DNA of 64,000 nucleotides from Kribbella kalugense (GTDB taxonomy: Bacteria > Actinomycetota > Actinomycetes > Propionibacteriales > Kribbellaceae): contig NZ_SODF01000001.1 in assembly GCF_004365875.1 (NCBI RefSeq), forward strand, positions 1,302,001 to 1,366,000, in the 5' to 3' direction. Each line of letters begins with the position of its first letter. Within the stretch, counting starts at the first letter, position 1. Positions 50,029 through 58,892 of this stretch are shown here, in pieces. A program made the position numbers and the translations under genes. The notes below the pieces were generated by a model. That model was not told the DNA's origin. It saw only the letters and a program-made list of their open reading frames with translations, and ran no database searches.

Positions 50029-50575
50029 CCAACGGCAGGAAGACGTCGTCGACGAGCGACGTGAGCGTCGAAGGGGCCACCGGTTCCCCGGCGAACAGCA
50101 TCTCGTGACGCAGCAGGTTGGTGGCAGCGGTGAGGACCCGATCGGGTACGTCGGCCGTCGGGATCTCACCGCGCTCCGCCGCCCGCTTCACGATGGTCGC
50201 CATCACGCCCGCCATCCGCGTGTAGACCTCCGGATCCAGATCCGGCGCCTCCGCCAGCAGTCCGTGCACGACCTCGGGCCCGAGCGTCTCGAACCGGTCG
50301 GCCATCCGCTGCAGTACGGCGAGCACGTCGGCCCGCAGACTCCCGGTGTCGGGCACGTTCCCGACGATCGAGCCGGTGCGGTGCCGCATCGCCGCGACCA
50401 CCAGCTCCGCCCGATTGCGCCACCGCCGGTACAGCACCTGCTTGCCGGTGTGCGCCCGGGCAGCGACCGCTTCCATCGTCAGCCGCGTGTAGCCGGTCTC
50501 CATCAACTCGTCCCAGGCGGCATCGAGCAGGACCGCTTCGAGCTCCGCGCCCCGCCGGCGTTGTGCCTGCTCCAT
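50000..50575 (-). CDS. TetR family transcriptional repressor
   Basis: A 191-residue repressor with HTH ETGYTRLTMEAVAARAHTGKQVLYRRWRNRAEL and a C-terminal TetR_C-like ligand pocket. It is divergent from an MFS exporter, and two AGAGAC-N5-GTCTCT palindromes lie between them, so it is the likely exporter repressor and self-regulator. The inducer is probably an exporter substrate. Confidence 0.92.
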   Translation of the reverse strand: MEQAQRRRGAELEAVLLDAAWDELMETGYTRLTMEAVAARAHTGKQVLYRRWRNRAELVVAAMRHRTGSIVGNVPDTGSLRADVLAVLQRMADRFETLGPEVVHGLLAEAPDLDPEVYTRMAGVMATIVKRAAERGEIPTADVPDRVLTAATNLLRHEMLFAGEPVAPSTLTSLVDDVFLPLVSGTRERSE

Positions 50576-50589
50576 GAACGACTCCTCAA

Positions 50590-50653
50590 AAGAGACCTTG
50601 CGTCTCTTAACGGTCCGAGCTTACTATCAATCCGTAAGAGACGCATCGTCTCT
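50590..50653. promoter_or_regulatory. Two TetR operators flanking a promoter
   Basis: Operator 1 is AAGAGAC-CTTGC-GTCTCTT (50590-50608) and operator 2 is AGAGAC-GCATC-GTCTCT (50637-50653), the same dyad with a 5-bp spacer, centred 46 bp apart. A promoter (TTGCGT 50598, TACTAT 50622, 18-bp spacer) lies between: operator 1 covers the -35, and operator 2 abuts the exporter ribosome-binding site AAGGAG (50654-50659). Confidence 0.8.
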
Positions 50654-50667
50654 AAGGAGCCGCTCGG

Positions 50668-52041
50668 ATGACCACACCAACCACTACCGCCCGCCTCGAC
50701 CGCGGGGTTCTGACCCTTGCCGCCGTACTGATCGTCGGCGCTATGGCCCCGTTGCTCGACAGCACGATCGTCACGGTCGCGATCCACACCCTCGGCGTCG
50801 AGCTGCACACTTCGGTGTCCACCGTTCAATGGGTCAGTACGGCGTACCTGCTGGCGCTCGCGATGGCCGTACCGATCACCGGTTGGTCGGCGAACCGCTT
50901 CGGCGCCAAACGGATGTGGATCATCGCGCTCGCATTGTTCCTCGTCGGTTCGATGCTGTGCGGCGTCGCCTGGAACATCGGCTCGTTGATCGCGTTCCGC
51001 ACGATCCAGGGCATCGGCGGCGGGCTGATGCTGCCGATCATGCAGACCCTGCTGCTCCGCGCGGCCGGCCGTGATCGCATCGGCCGGCTGATGTCCGTCG
51101 TGACCTTGCCCATCGTGCTCGGCCCGATTCTCGGTCCGGTGATCGGCGGCGTACTGGTCGGGCATCTCGACTGGCGCTGGATCTTCTACGTCAATGTGCC
51201 GATCTGCATCGCCGCGATCGTTCTCGCCGTCCGCGCGCTCAAACCCGATCCCGAGCCGACCGCGGCAGCCCTCGACGTCACCGGCCTGCTGCTCATCTCC
51301 CCCGCCCTCGCCGGCATGATCTACGGCCTCAGTCAGGTCGGCAACAGCGGCGGATTCGGCCACGCTGCCGTCCTGATCCCGCTCGTCCTCGGCGTCGTGC
51401 TCCTGATCGCCTTCGTACTGCGACGCACCGCCGAACCGCTCATCGACCTGGCCCTCTTCCGTACGAAGTCCTTCACCGCATCGATCGCGCTGATGTTCCT
51501 CACCGGCTTCGGCCTGTACGGCGCGATGCTGCTCCTCCCGCTCTTCTACCAACAGGCCCGCGGCCAAACTGTCACCGCCGCCGGCCTCCTGCTGGTCCCC
51601 CAAGGCGTCGGCAGCCTCATCGCTCGAGCAGCCGGCGGACTGACGGACCGGATCGGCGCGCGACCGGTCGTCCTGGCCGGCATCGCTCTCACGACGATCG
51701 GCACGATCCCGTTCGCCTTCACCCACACGTCGTACGTCGTACTTGCCATCGCGCTCGTCATCCGCGGCGCCGGGCTCAGCGCGGTCAACCTGGCGGTCAT
51801 GGTCGGTGCCTTCCGTGACCTCGAGCCGGTACAGATCCCGCACGCGAGCAGCACGACCCGGATCATGCAGCAGCTCGGCGGTGCGTTCGGGGCTGCGACG
51901 CTCGCTGTGGTCGTGCAGAGTCAGCTCACCGGACACCCGGCGTCGACGGCCTACGCGCACAGCTTCCTCTGGGCCATCGGCTTCACCGTGATTGCCGCCG
52001 TACCAGCGCTTTTGCTGCCGAAGCGCCGGGCTCTTGAATAA
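50668..52041 (+). CDS. MFS multidrug exporter, DHA2 (EmrB/QacA) family
   Basis: A 457-residue protein with about 14 membrane helices. It contains LLDSTIVTVAIHTLG in helix 1 (DHA2 Asp motif), VQWVSTAYLLALAMAVPITGW, and motif C GPILGPVIGGVLVGHLDWRWIFYVNVPI (antiporter motif and the WRWIF of DHA2 drug exporters). It would export an amphipathic compound in exchange for protons. The TetR repressor and its operators flank the start. The ribosome-binding site is AAGGAG at 8 bases. Confidence 0.92.
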   Translation: MTTPTTTARLDRGVLTLAAVLIVGAMAPLLDSTIVTVAIHTLGVELHTSVSTVQWVSTAYLLALAMAVPITGWSANRFGAKRMWIIALALFLVGSMLCGVAWNIGSLIAFRTIQGIGGGLMLPIMQTLLLRAAGRDRIGRLMSVVTLPIVLGPILGPVIGGVLVGHLDWRWIFYVNVPICIAAIVLAVRALKPDPEPTAAALDVTGLLLISPALAGMIYGLSQVGNSGGFGHAAVLIPLVLGVVLLIAFVLRRTAEPLIDLALFRTKSFTASIALMFLTGFGLYGAMLLLPLFYQQARGQTVTAAGLLLVPQGVGSLIARAAGGLTDRIGARPVVLAGIALTTIGTIPFAFTHTSYVVLAIALVIRGAGLSAVNLAVMVGAFRDLEPVQIPHASSTTRIMQQLGGAFGAATLAVVVQSQLTGHPASTAYAHSFLWAIGFTVIAAVPALLLPKRRALE

Positions 52042-52064
52042 GTAACACGCTTGGTTTAACTTAT
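52038..52064. promoter_or_regulatory. Inverted repeat upstream of secreted enzyme
   Basis: ATAAGT (52038-52043) and ACTTAT (52059-52064) form an inverted repeat with a 15-bp spacer in an AT-rich patch, 54 bp before the start codon of the secreted modular protein and overlapping the preceding stop codon. It is a candidate operator, possibly for the ROK regulator of the locus. Confidence 0.4.
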
Positions 52065-52117
52065 CCGCGCAGCGGCAGTCGCCGTGTACTTCCGGTCCGC
52101 CACCTGGAGGTTCCAGC

Positions 52118-55100
52118 ATGCTCAGACATGTCCTCGCGCGGTTTCTTCCCGCCGTGCTTCTCACCTCAGTGTTCGCCGTACCCACGGCGCACGCCGCCAC
52201 CATGTATCCCAGCGGGGTCGGCGCCGATCTCGGCCCGACCCTGACCACCCTCGGCGTGCAGCCCGCCGCCGGTGACGACCCGGCCGGGCTTCGCACCGGC
52301 ACCGAGCAAGGCCGCACGTACTGGCAGACGAACCGGGCCGCCGGCACCGGCTACCTCGAGTTCGACGTCGACCACGACTACGTGGACGAGATCGGCACCG
52401 ACGATGTCCTGGTGACGGTGACCTATCTCGACAGCGGCTCCGGCACGCTCGACCTCCAGTACGACGCCAAGGCCAACCCGCAGCAAGACGCCACCGACGT
52501 CCAGCTGACGAACTCCGGACAGTGGAAGACCGGCGTCTTCTCGTTGACCGACATCGAGTTCACCAACCGCCTCGGCGACGCCGACGTCCGCGTCTTCGGT
52601 GGCACCACCGACATCACGATCGCCAGCCTGCGGATCAGTACGGCGGGAGCGTCGGTCCAGCTCGGCGCCGCCCCGGTGGAGAGCGGCATCAGCCCGCGAG
52701 CGGGTGACGATGCGTCGCACCTGATCACCGGAGTACAGGACGGTCGCCCGTACTGGCAGACCGACCGGACCGCGCCGTCGCCGGGGACGAACTTCTTCTA
52801 CATGAACGTCGCCGACACGTACCTGTACGACAACCACAGCCTCGCGCTGGTCAGCATCGACTACTTCGACGCGGGCAACGGCCAGTTCGGCCTGCACTAC
52901 GACTCCCCCGGCGACACGATCCCGGACAAGTTCAAGAACTCCGAGGTCGTCCAGTACGGCGACACCAAGACCTGGAAGACGTACACCTTCGCCCTGCCGG
53001 ACGCGGTGATGACGAACCGCTCGAACGGCGGCGACTTCCGCATCCACAACGGCGACGGCTCGGCCGACCTCAAGGTGGCCGCGGTCCGGGTCGCCAAGGT
53101 CGCGACCACCCTCGACGTCACCGAAGGCCTCGTCGACCTGATCGGCCAGGCGACCCGCGCGGAGAAGGCAGCCCGGGAGGGCACCCGCGACGGGCAATAC
53201 CCGGCTGGCAGCCGCGCCATCCTGCAGACCGCGATCGACGACGCTCAGGCGATCGCGTCCACTCCGGGCGTCACCGACGTACAGGTCAAAGCAGCGCTCC
53301 AGACCCTGCAAGCCAAGCTCGACGCCTTCACCGCGTCCGTCGTCGACACCAACTTCGCCGGCAGCGGTACGGCGTCCGCGAGCAGTGGGACCGGCGCCGC
53401 GAACGTGAACGACAACAACCACGACACGGCCTGGACCAGTGGACCCGGTGACGCGTGGCTGCAGCTCGACCAGGGCAAGCCGCGGCCGGTGAACGACGTA
53501 CAGGTCGAATGGGCGCAGTCCTACTCCCCTGACTACACCGTGCAGGTCTCGAACGACGGCACGAAGTTCACCACCGTCGGCCGGACCGGATCGCCAGGTG
53601 CTAATCAGTTCAGCCGGACCCGGTTCGCGACCACGAGCGCTCGCTACGTGCGAGTCGCGATGACCGGCGCCGACTCGTTCATCGTCAAGGAGCTCCAGCT
53701 CCGGCTCACGCCTGTCGTCACGCCGAAACCGAAGCTCGTGCAGACCAGCAACCCGACCGAGGACGGCGTCGTCGCCGACTTCGACGCCACGCAGTACGGC
53801 GCCGACCGCACCGGCAAACGGGACTCCACCAAGGCCATCCAGCAGGCGATCTACGCCTGCCAGGACGCCGGCGGCGGCACCGTCTGGCTGCCGGCCGGCC
53901 AGTACAAGGTGACCGACACCATCGAGGTCCACGCGTTCTGCAGCCTCCGCGGTGATCACGGACAGAAGCTCGGATCGGGAACGGTGATCATCGCCGATCT
54001 CGCCTCCGGGGACGACGGCCCGAGCCTGTTCCGGATCGGCGGCAGCGCCGGCGTCCTCGGCGTCACGACGTACTACCCGAACCAGAGCGCGACGAACCCG
54101 GTGCCGTACAACTACACCTTCGAGATCCCCGGCGGCGCCTGGATCGGCAACGAGAACTACATGATGTCGACCGTCTCCGACGTCACCATGCTGAACTCGT
54201 ACCGCGGGATCGGCGTCAGCACGATGCCGAACGACCACGGCAACGCCCCGAGCTCCGGCCAGGTGCACGAGTCGACCACGATCCGCAACGTGCAAGGTAC
54301 GGCGCTGTTCGAAGGCGCCCGTGCATACAACGGAGCCGACGTCGGCACCTGGGAGAACGTTGCCTTCAGCAACTCCTACTGGTCGTCCGCACCCAAGGCC
54401 TTCAAACCGCCGTCGCGGCAAGCCCTGGACACCTGGACCCGCACCCACGGCACCGGCCTCGTCCTCGGCGACCTCGAGTGGGACCAGTTCTACCGGATCG
54501 CGCTGTCCGACTACTCGGTCGGCATCCACGTGGTCGCGGGTCAGCGGGCCCAGTTCACCGGCAGCTTCCTCGAGCCCGACGTACGCCGGACCGGCACCGG
54601 CCTGCTCGTCGACGTGATGGACGACCGGTGGGGTCTGACCCTGGCCGGCGGTCACCTCGATGGCGGGATCACCAACAACTCGCAGGGGTACGTCAAGATC
54701 ACCGGAACCGAGGTCACGGGCGCCATGTCCGGGATCATCCACCAGATGTCCGGCACGGCGCCGACGTACAACCAGAAGCCGCTGCCCAAGCCCGTCCAGA
54801 AGCTGTACGTCGTGGACGCGCCGCACGGAGTCGGATACCTGCCGACGGCGGACGCGACCCGGTCAGTACAGAAGGTGCTCGACCGAGCGGGCCGTGAGGG
54901 CGGTGGCATCGTCTACCTGCCCGCCGGCTGGTACCGGATCACCACGCACCTGAGCGTCCCGGCGAAGGTCGAGCTGCGCGGCGCGTCCGCCGTACCGAAC
55001 CGGGACGAGGGCGGCGACAGCGGCGGGACGGTCCTGCAGGCGTTCGAACGGAACACCGACACGGCCCTGATCACGCTCAAGAGCCAGGCCGGCGTCCGCG

Positions 55101-55924
55101 GGCTCCGGATCTTCTACCCGGAGAACAACCCGAGCAAGGCCGAGGGTCTCGTGCCCTACCCGTACGCGATCCGCGGTCACGCCGGCGGTAACTACGTGAT
55201 CAACGCCGGCTTCCCGAACGCCTGGAACGGGATCGACCTCAGCGGCGACAACGTCGTCGTCCGCAAGATCGCCGGCGCGTTCTTCGACCACGCGATCTCG
55301 ATCGGAGCCGGTCGCAACGGCCGGGTCGAGGGCGTGCTCTCGAACGGGAACGCCGTCACCCGGGTCGGGTACCAGCAGCCGTACTGGATGAACGAGGGTG
55401 ACATCTTCACGCTCGTCATCGACAAGTACATGCGCAAGACGGCCAAGATCGTCACCGTCGACGGCGCTCGCGGGCTGACACTGCTCGACGTGTTCGCGTA
55501 CGGCTTCCACGACGGGCTGGTGGTGAACTCGGGTCAGGTCGACGCGTTCAACCTCGGCACCGACAACCTCGGCACCGACGGGCACACCGTGCAGGTGGTC
55601 AGCGGGGACGTCGAGGCGACGAACCTCGCCCGCTACAACGGCGCCACGCTCAGCGGCCCGGCCACGTTGCACAACGTGATGGTGATCAACGTCGTCCAGC
55701 GCACCATCAAGGTGCAGGCCAACGGGAACGGCACCGTGAAGATCGTTGGAAACGAGTCCGAACCGGGTACGTACGAAGTCGGCGCGCAGGTCACCGTGAC
55801 GGCGGCGCCCTCATCGGATAGCGTTTTCCAGAGTTGGACCGTGGACGGGACCGTGGTGTCGACAACGCCGTCGTACACCTTCACCGTCAGCACGGACCAG
55901 GTTCTGACCGCGAACTTCCAGTAG
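52118..55924 (+). CDS. Secreted modular tandem-beta-helix polysaccharide-active protein
   Basis: A 1,268-residue exported protein with a signal peptide (cleavage near AHA-A, residue 26). Two related beta-sandwich-like repeats (about 28-177 and 178-325) share YWQT, YLDSGSG/YFDAGNG and TNR motifs. They are followed by a FIVAR-like helical linker (332-402), an F5/8 type C (CBM32-like) module (404-532), two Pectate_lyase_3-type beta-helices (about 547-845 and 860-1190, with GGGTVWLPAGQY and GGGIVYLPAGWY repeats) and a C-terminal InlB-like module. Two beta-helices suggest a GH55-like or lyase-like enzyme; the activity is not fixed. RBS GGAGG. Confidence 0.83.
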   Translation: MLRHVLARFLPAVLLTSVFAVPTAHAATMYPSGVGADLGPTLTTLGVQPAAGDDPAGLRTGTEQGRTYWQTNRAAGTGYLEFDVDHDYVDEIGTDDVLVTVTYLDSGSGTLDLQYDAKANPQQDATDVQLTNSGQWKTGVFSLTDIEFTNRLGDADVRVFGGTTDITIASLRISTAGASVQLGAAPVESGISPRAGDDASHLITGVQDGRPYWQTDRTAPSPGTNFFYMNVADTYLYDNHSLALVSIDYFDAGNGQFGLHYDSPGDTIPDKFKNSEVVQYGDTKTWKTYTFALPDAVMTNRSNGGDFRIHNGDGSADLKVAAVRVAKVATTLDVTEGLVDLIGQATRAEKAAREGTRDGQYPAGSRAILQTAIDDAQAIASTPGVTDVQVKAALQTLQAKLDAFTASVVDTNFAGSGTASASSGTGAANVNDNNHDTAWTSGPGDAWLQLDQGKPRPVNDVQVEWAQSYSPDYTVQVSNDGTKFTTVGRTGSPGANQFSRTRFATTSARYVRVAMTGADSFIVKELQLRLTPVVTPKPKLVQTSNPTEDGVVADFDATQYGADRTGKRDSTKAIQQAIYACQDAGGGTVWLPAGQYKVTDTIEVHAFCSLRGDHGQKLGSGTVIIADLASGDDGPSLFRIGGSAGVLGVTTYYPNQSATNPVPYNYTFEIPGGAWIGNENYMMSTVSDVTMLNSYRGIGVSTMPNDHGNAPSSGQVHESTTIRNVQGTALFEGARAYNGADVGTWENVAFSNSYWSSAPKAFKPPSRQALDTWTRTHGTGLVLGDLEWDQFYRIALSDYSVGIHVVAGQRAQFTGSFLEPDVRRTGTGLLVDVMDDRWGLTLAGGHLDGGITNNSQGYVKITGTEVTGAMSGIIHQMSGTAPTYNQKPLPKPVQKLYVVDAPHGVGYLPTADATRSVQKVLDRAGREGGGIVYLPAGWYRITTHLSVPAKVELRGASAVPNRDEGGDSGGTVLQAFERNTDTALITLKSQAGVRGLRIFYPENNPSKAEGLVPYPYAIRGHAGGNYVINAGFPNAWNGIDLSGDNVVVRKIAGAFFDHAISIGAGRNGRVEGVLSNGNAVTRVGYQQPYWMNEGDIFTLVIDKYMRKTAKIVTVDGARGLTLLDVFAYGFHDGLVVNSGQVDAFNLGTDNLGTDGHTVQVVSGDVEATNLARYNGATLSGPATLHNVMVINVVQRTIKVQANGNGTVKIVGNESEPGTYEVGAQVTVTAAPSSDSVFQSWTVDGTVVSTTPSYTFTVSTDQVLTANFQ

Positions 55925-55931
55925 GAGCGAG

Positions 55932-57017
55932 ATGGCTGACACACAACAGCAGGTCGCGATCGTGGGCTGCGGCATCATCGGCCGGACCCACGCCAAGACC
56001 ATCGCGGAACGGCCGGACGCGATCGTCACCGCGCTCGTCGACGGTGACGCCGCCGCCCGGGAGGCACTGCGGGCGCAACTCACCGAGGCCGGGCAGCCGG
56101 AGCCGAAGGTGTACGACGACCTGACCGCGGCGCTGAGTGGGTCGGACGTCACGCTGGTCGCGATCTGCACGCCGAGCGGCACGCACGCCGCGCTGGCCGA
56201 GGAGGCGCTGAACGAGAAGAAGCACGTCGTCATCGAGAAACCGCTCGACGTCGACCTGGTCCGGGCCCGCCGCCTCGGCGCGGCGGCCGCCCGGGCCGCG
56301 AGCCACGGGGTGGTGTCGTCGGTGATCAGTCAGCACCGGTTCGACCACGGCAGCGCCGTGGTGAAACAGGCGATCGACGCCGGCCGGTTCGGTCAGCTGA
56401 CGTCGTCGGTCGCGACGGTCGCCTGGTGGCGGAGCGACGAGTACTACGCGTCGGCCGGCTGGCGCGGGACGTGGGCGCAGGACGGCGGTGGCGCGCTGAT
56501 GAACCAAGGTGTGCATACCGTCGACCTGATGTTGTGGTTCATGGGCCGCCCGGTCAGCATCCAGGCGCAGGCGTTGCGGGCGGCACACCATGCGATCGAG
56601 GTCGAGGACACGGTGGTCGCGACGCTCACCTTCGAGAACGGCGCCGTCGGGACACTGCATGCGACGACGGCGGCGTTCCCTGGTGGGCGTACGCGGGTGT
56701 CGGTCCACGGCACCGAGGGTGGCGCCGAGGTGGAGGACGACCGTCTCCGCCGGCTCAACGTGGACGGCTCGAAGGACGATGCCCCGACCGACGGCGAGCC
56801 TGGCGGCCACGAAGCGCAGTACGACGACATCCTCAAGGCGATCGCGGCCGGCAACGCGCCGGCGATCACGGTGCAGGATGCCATCGACGCTCTCGCCACT
56901 GTCCGGGCCGTCTACATCGCCTCGACGCTGCAGCGTCCGGTGAAGTTCGTCGACGTCCTGGAAGGCAGGTACGACGACGTGGACGTGTCGCGAGGTGTCG
57001 GCCTGCCGCCGAACTAG
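55932..57017 (+). CDS. Gfo/Idh/MocA family oxidoreductase
   Basis: A 361-residue NAD(P)-dependent oxidoreductase: VAIVGCGIIGRTHAK (Rossmann), HVVIEKPLDVDL (EKP catalytic-Lys motif) and LMNQGVHTVDLMLWFMG (His). These act on sugars, inositols or sugar acids. AGGAGCGAG precedes ATG, 7 bp after the secreted enzyme, so it is co-transcribed with it. The 3' end overlaps the convergent GNAT by 4 bp. Confidence 0.9.
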   Translation: MADTQQQVAIVGCGIIGRTHAKTIAERPDAIVTALVDGDAAAREALRAQLTEAGQPEPKVYDDLTAALSGSDVTLVAICTPSGTHAALAEEALNEKKHVVIEKPLDVDLVRARRLGAAAARAASHGVVSSVISQHRFDHGSAVVKQAIDAGRFGQLTSSVATVAWWRSDEYYASAGWRGTWAQDGGGALMNQGVHTVDLMLWFMGRPVSIQAQALRAAHHAIEVEDTVVATLTFENGAVGTLHATTAAFPGGRTRVSVHGTEGGAEVEDDRLRRLNVDGSKDDAPTDGEPGGHEAQYDDILKAIAAGNAPAITVQDAIDALATVRAVYIASTLQRPVKFVDVLEGRYDDVDVSRGVGLPPN

Positions 57018-57571
57018 GCGCCGGGCTCGCGGTTGTTGAGGATGCGCTGGTAGAGGTTGCAGTCCTCCCACTTGCCTCCGATGTGGAGGTAGGTGGGAGC
57101 GAATCCGATCTGCTCGAAGTCGGTGCGCTGGAGGACGCGTTGCGATGCGACGTTGTTCGTCAGCGTGCTGGCTTCGATGCGGTGCAGCTTCAACTGCTTG
57201 TCGGCGATCTCCGCGACCGCTTCGACGGCGAGGGTCGCCAGGCCGCGGCCGATGGCGTTGACGCCGACCCAGTAGCCGACGCTCGCGCTACGGAACGGTC
57301 CTGGCACCAGATCGCTCAAGGTGATCGCGCCGACGATCCGGTCGCCCTCGGCCAGTACCCACGGCACGACCAGGCCGTTCTTGTGCCGCTCGAGTTGATA
57401 GACGAGCCGCTCGGCCTGACCGGCCGGCGTGAACCATTTGTCCGCCCGCTCGGGCTCCCAGGGCGCCAGATGTTCCCGGCTCTCGATCTGCGCATCGGCC
57501 AGCGCGGGTGCGTCGTCGAGGGTTGCGATCCTGAGTTGTACGTCGGAAGTCAGCGAGCGGGCATCGATCAC
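57014..57571 (-). CDS. GNAT family N-acetyltransferase (RimJ/RimL type)
   Basis: A 185-residue acetyltransferase: ASVGYWVGVNAIGRGLATLAV (acetyl-CoA loop) and LHRIEASTLTNNVASQRVLQRTDFEQIG, typical of RimJ/RimL-like enzymes. It is the last gene of the sugar operon; ATG overlaps the ROK TGA by 4 bp. Its link to sugar use, if any, is unclear. Confidence 0.9.
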   Translation of the reverse strand: MIDARSLTSDVQLRIATLDDAPALADAQIESREHLAPWEPERADKWFTPAGQAERLVYQLERHKNGLVVPWVLAEGDRIVGAITLSDLVPGPFRSASVGYWVGVNAIGRGLATLAVEAVAEIADKQLKLHRIEASTLTNNVASQRVLQRTDFEQIGFAPTYLHIGGKWEDCNLYQRILNNREPGA

Positions 57572-58830
57572 TTCGGCAGCCTACGTGCCTGGCTGGAGCC
57601 GGACACGCGAGGGGTGAACGCATCGTGGAAGATCGTCGAGGCCGCCCCGACCGCGGCCGCATCGGTCTGCAACATCGACTCCTCGACCGCGACCGGCCGG
57701 GTCTCCCGGGCCACTGGATGAGCGTTGACGGCCCGCCCGATCTCGGTCAGGAAGATCTCCGAGATCTCCTTCATGTACGCCGGCCCGCCGAGCACGACGA
57801 GGTCGATGTCGAGCAGATCCACCAGCCCGACCGCACCCTGACCGACCACTCGCGCCACCTGCGTGACCGCCTTGACCGCGGCCTCGTCCCCGTCGGCGGC
57901 CGCCTTGCAGACCGCCTTGTACCGCTTGGCCTCATCGGTCGCGCCCGGATCGGTCTCGACGTACCCGAACTCGGCCGCGATCACCGGCATCGACGCCGTC
58001 GGGTTGCACTCAGGCACCATCCGGGGACCGTCCTCCGGGTCCCACTCCCCCATCCGCAGTGCCGCGATCTGGCCGAACTCTCCTGCATTCGCCGAGCCAC
58101 CGCGGTAGATCGACCCGTTCAGGATCAGCCCGCTGCCGACGCCCGTACCGAGGTAGAGATAGGCGAAGTCACGTGCGCGCGCCGACCGCCCGATCCAGCG
58201 CTCTCCGATCGCTGCCGCCGTACCGTCCTTCTCGACCAGGACCGGATGATTCAGGCGCTCTTGCAACAGCTTGCGGATCTTCAGCCCTCGCCAGGCCGGC
58301 TGCAGCGGAAGCGCGAGCAGCGATCCGTCCGTGTCGATCGGCCCTGGTACGGCGACGCCGACACCGAGCACCGACTCCGGATCGACCTGGCTGATGCTCA
58401 GCGCCGCACTCACCGTCGCCGCACTCAGGTCGACAAGCTTGCCGCCCTCCAGGCCGTCGGCGAGGTCGACGGTCTCACGACGGACGATCGTCCCGTCCAG
58501 GTCGACGACCGCGACCGTCAGCAGCTCCGGGTCGATGTGGATCCCGACCGCGTGCGCGGCCTTCGACCGCAACCGAACCGGCGTCCGCGGCTTGCCGAGC
58601 CGTTCGGCGCGCTCCTGCGCCTCCTCCACCAGCAGACCTTGCTGGAGGAGGATGCGCAGGATCCGCGACACCGACTGCTGGGTGAGACCGGTCCGCTGGG
58701 AGATCTCGGTCCGGCTGATGATGCCGGCCAGCCGGATCGTCTCGATGATCACAGCCTCGTTGAACGAACCCAGGTCGTACTGGTTCGCACCCGCTCGCCG
58801 CAGGTCCAGCCCGTCAACCGTATCGCTCAT
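57568..58830 (-). CDS. ROK family transcriptional regulator
   Basis: A 420-residue repressor with winged HTH IISRTEISQRTGLTQQSVSRILRILLQQGLL and a C-terminal ROK kinase-like fold (LGTGVGSGLILNGSIYRGGSANAGEFGQI). The zinc-binding CxCGxxGCxE motif of many ROK proteins is absent (only EC in VPEC). It likely senses a sugar and controls the locus. ATG at 58830 with GGAGG is preferred over GTG at 58836. Confidence 0.9.
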   Translation of the reverse strand: MSDTVDGLDLRRAGANQYDLGSFNEAVIIETIRLAGIISRTEISQRTGLTQQSVSRILRILLQQGLLVEEAQERAERLGKPRTPVRLRSKAAHAVGIHIDPELLTVAVVDLDGTIVRRETVDLADGLEGGKLVDLSAATVSAALSISQVDPESVLGVGVAVPGPIDTDGSLLALPLQPAWRGLKIRKLLQERLNHPVLVEKDGTAAAIGERWIGRSARARDFAYLYLGTGVGSGLILNGSIYRGGSANAGEFGQIAALRMGEWDPEDGPRMVPECNPTASMPVIAAEFGYVETDPGATDEAKRYKAVCKAAADGDEAAVKAVTQVARVVGQGAVGLVDLLDIDLVVLGGPAYMKEISEIFLTEIGRAVNAHPVARETRPVAVEESMLQTDAAAVGAASTIFHDAFTPRVSGSSQARRLPK

Positions 58831-58880
58831 CTCCACCTCCCCGTCTCATCCCGATTAGCCGCGATCGTACTGCGCACTGT

Positions 58881-58892
58881 CCGTATTTACGG
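58881..58892. promoter_or_regulatory. Palindrome CCGTA-TT-TACGG before the ROK gene
   Basis: A 12-bp palindrome (5-bp arms, TT centre) overlaps the stop codon of the dehydratase gene and lies 51-62 bp upstream of the ROK start. It could allow local control of the regulator apart from the operon promoter. By eye only. Confidence 0.35.

Noticed and set aside
50503..52347. 614-codon minus-strand frame across the MFS exporter
   Set aside because: It runs antisense through a clear 14-helix exporter and across the TetR operators; a coding-shadow artefact.
52166..54826. 886-codon open frame antisense to the secreted modular protein
   Set aside because: The opposite strand has a signal peptide and internal repeats. 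The antisense product is Arg/Val/Gly-biased with no recognisable motif.
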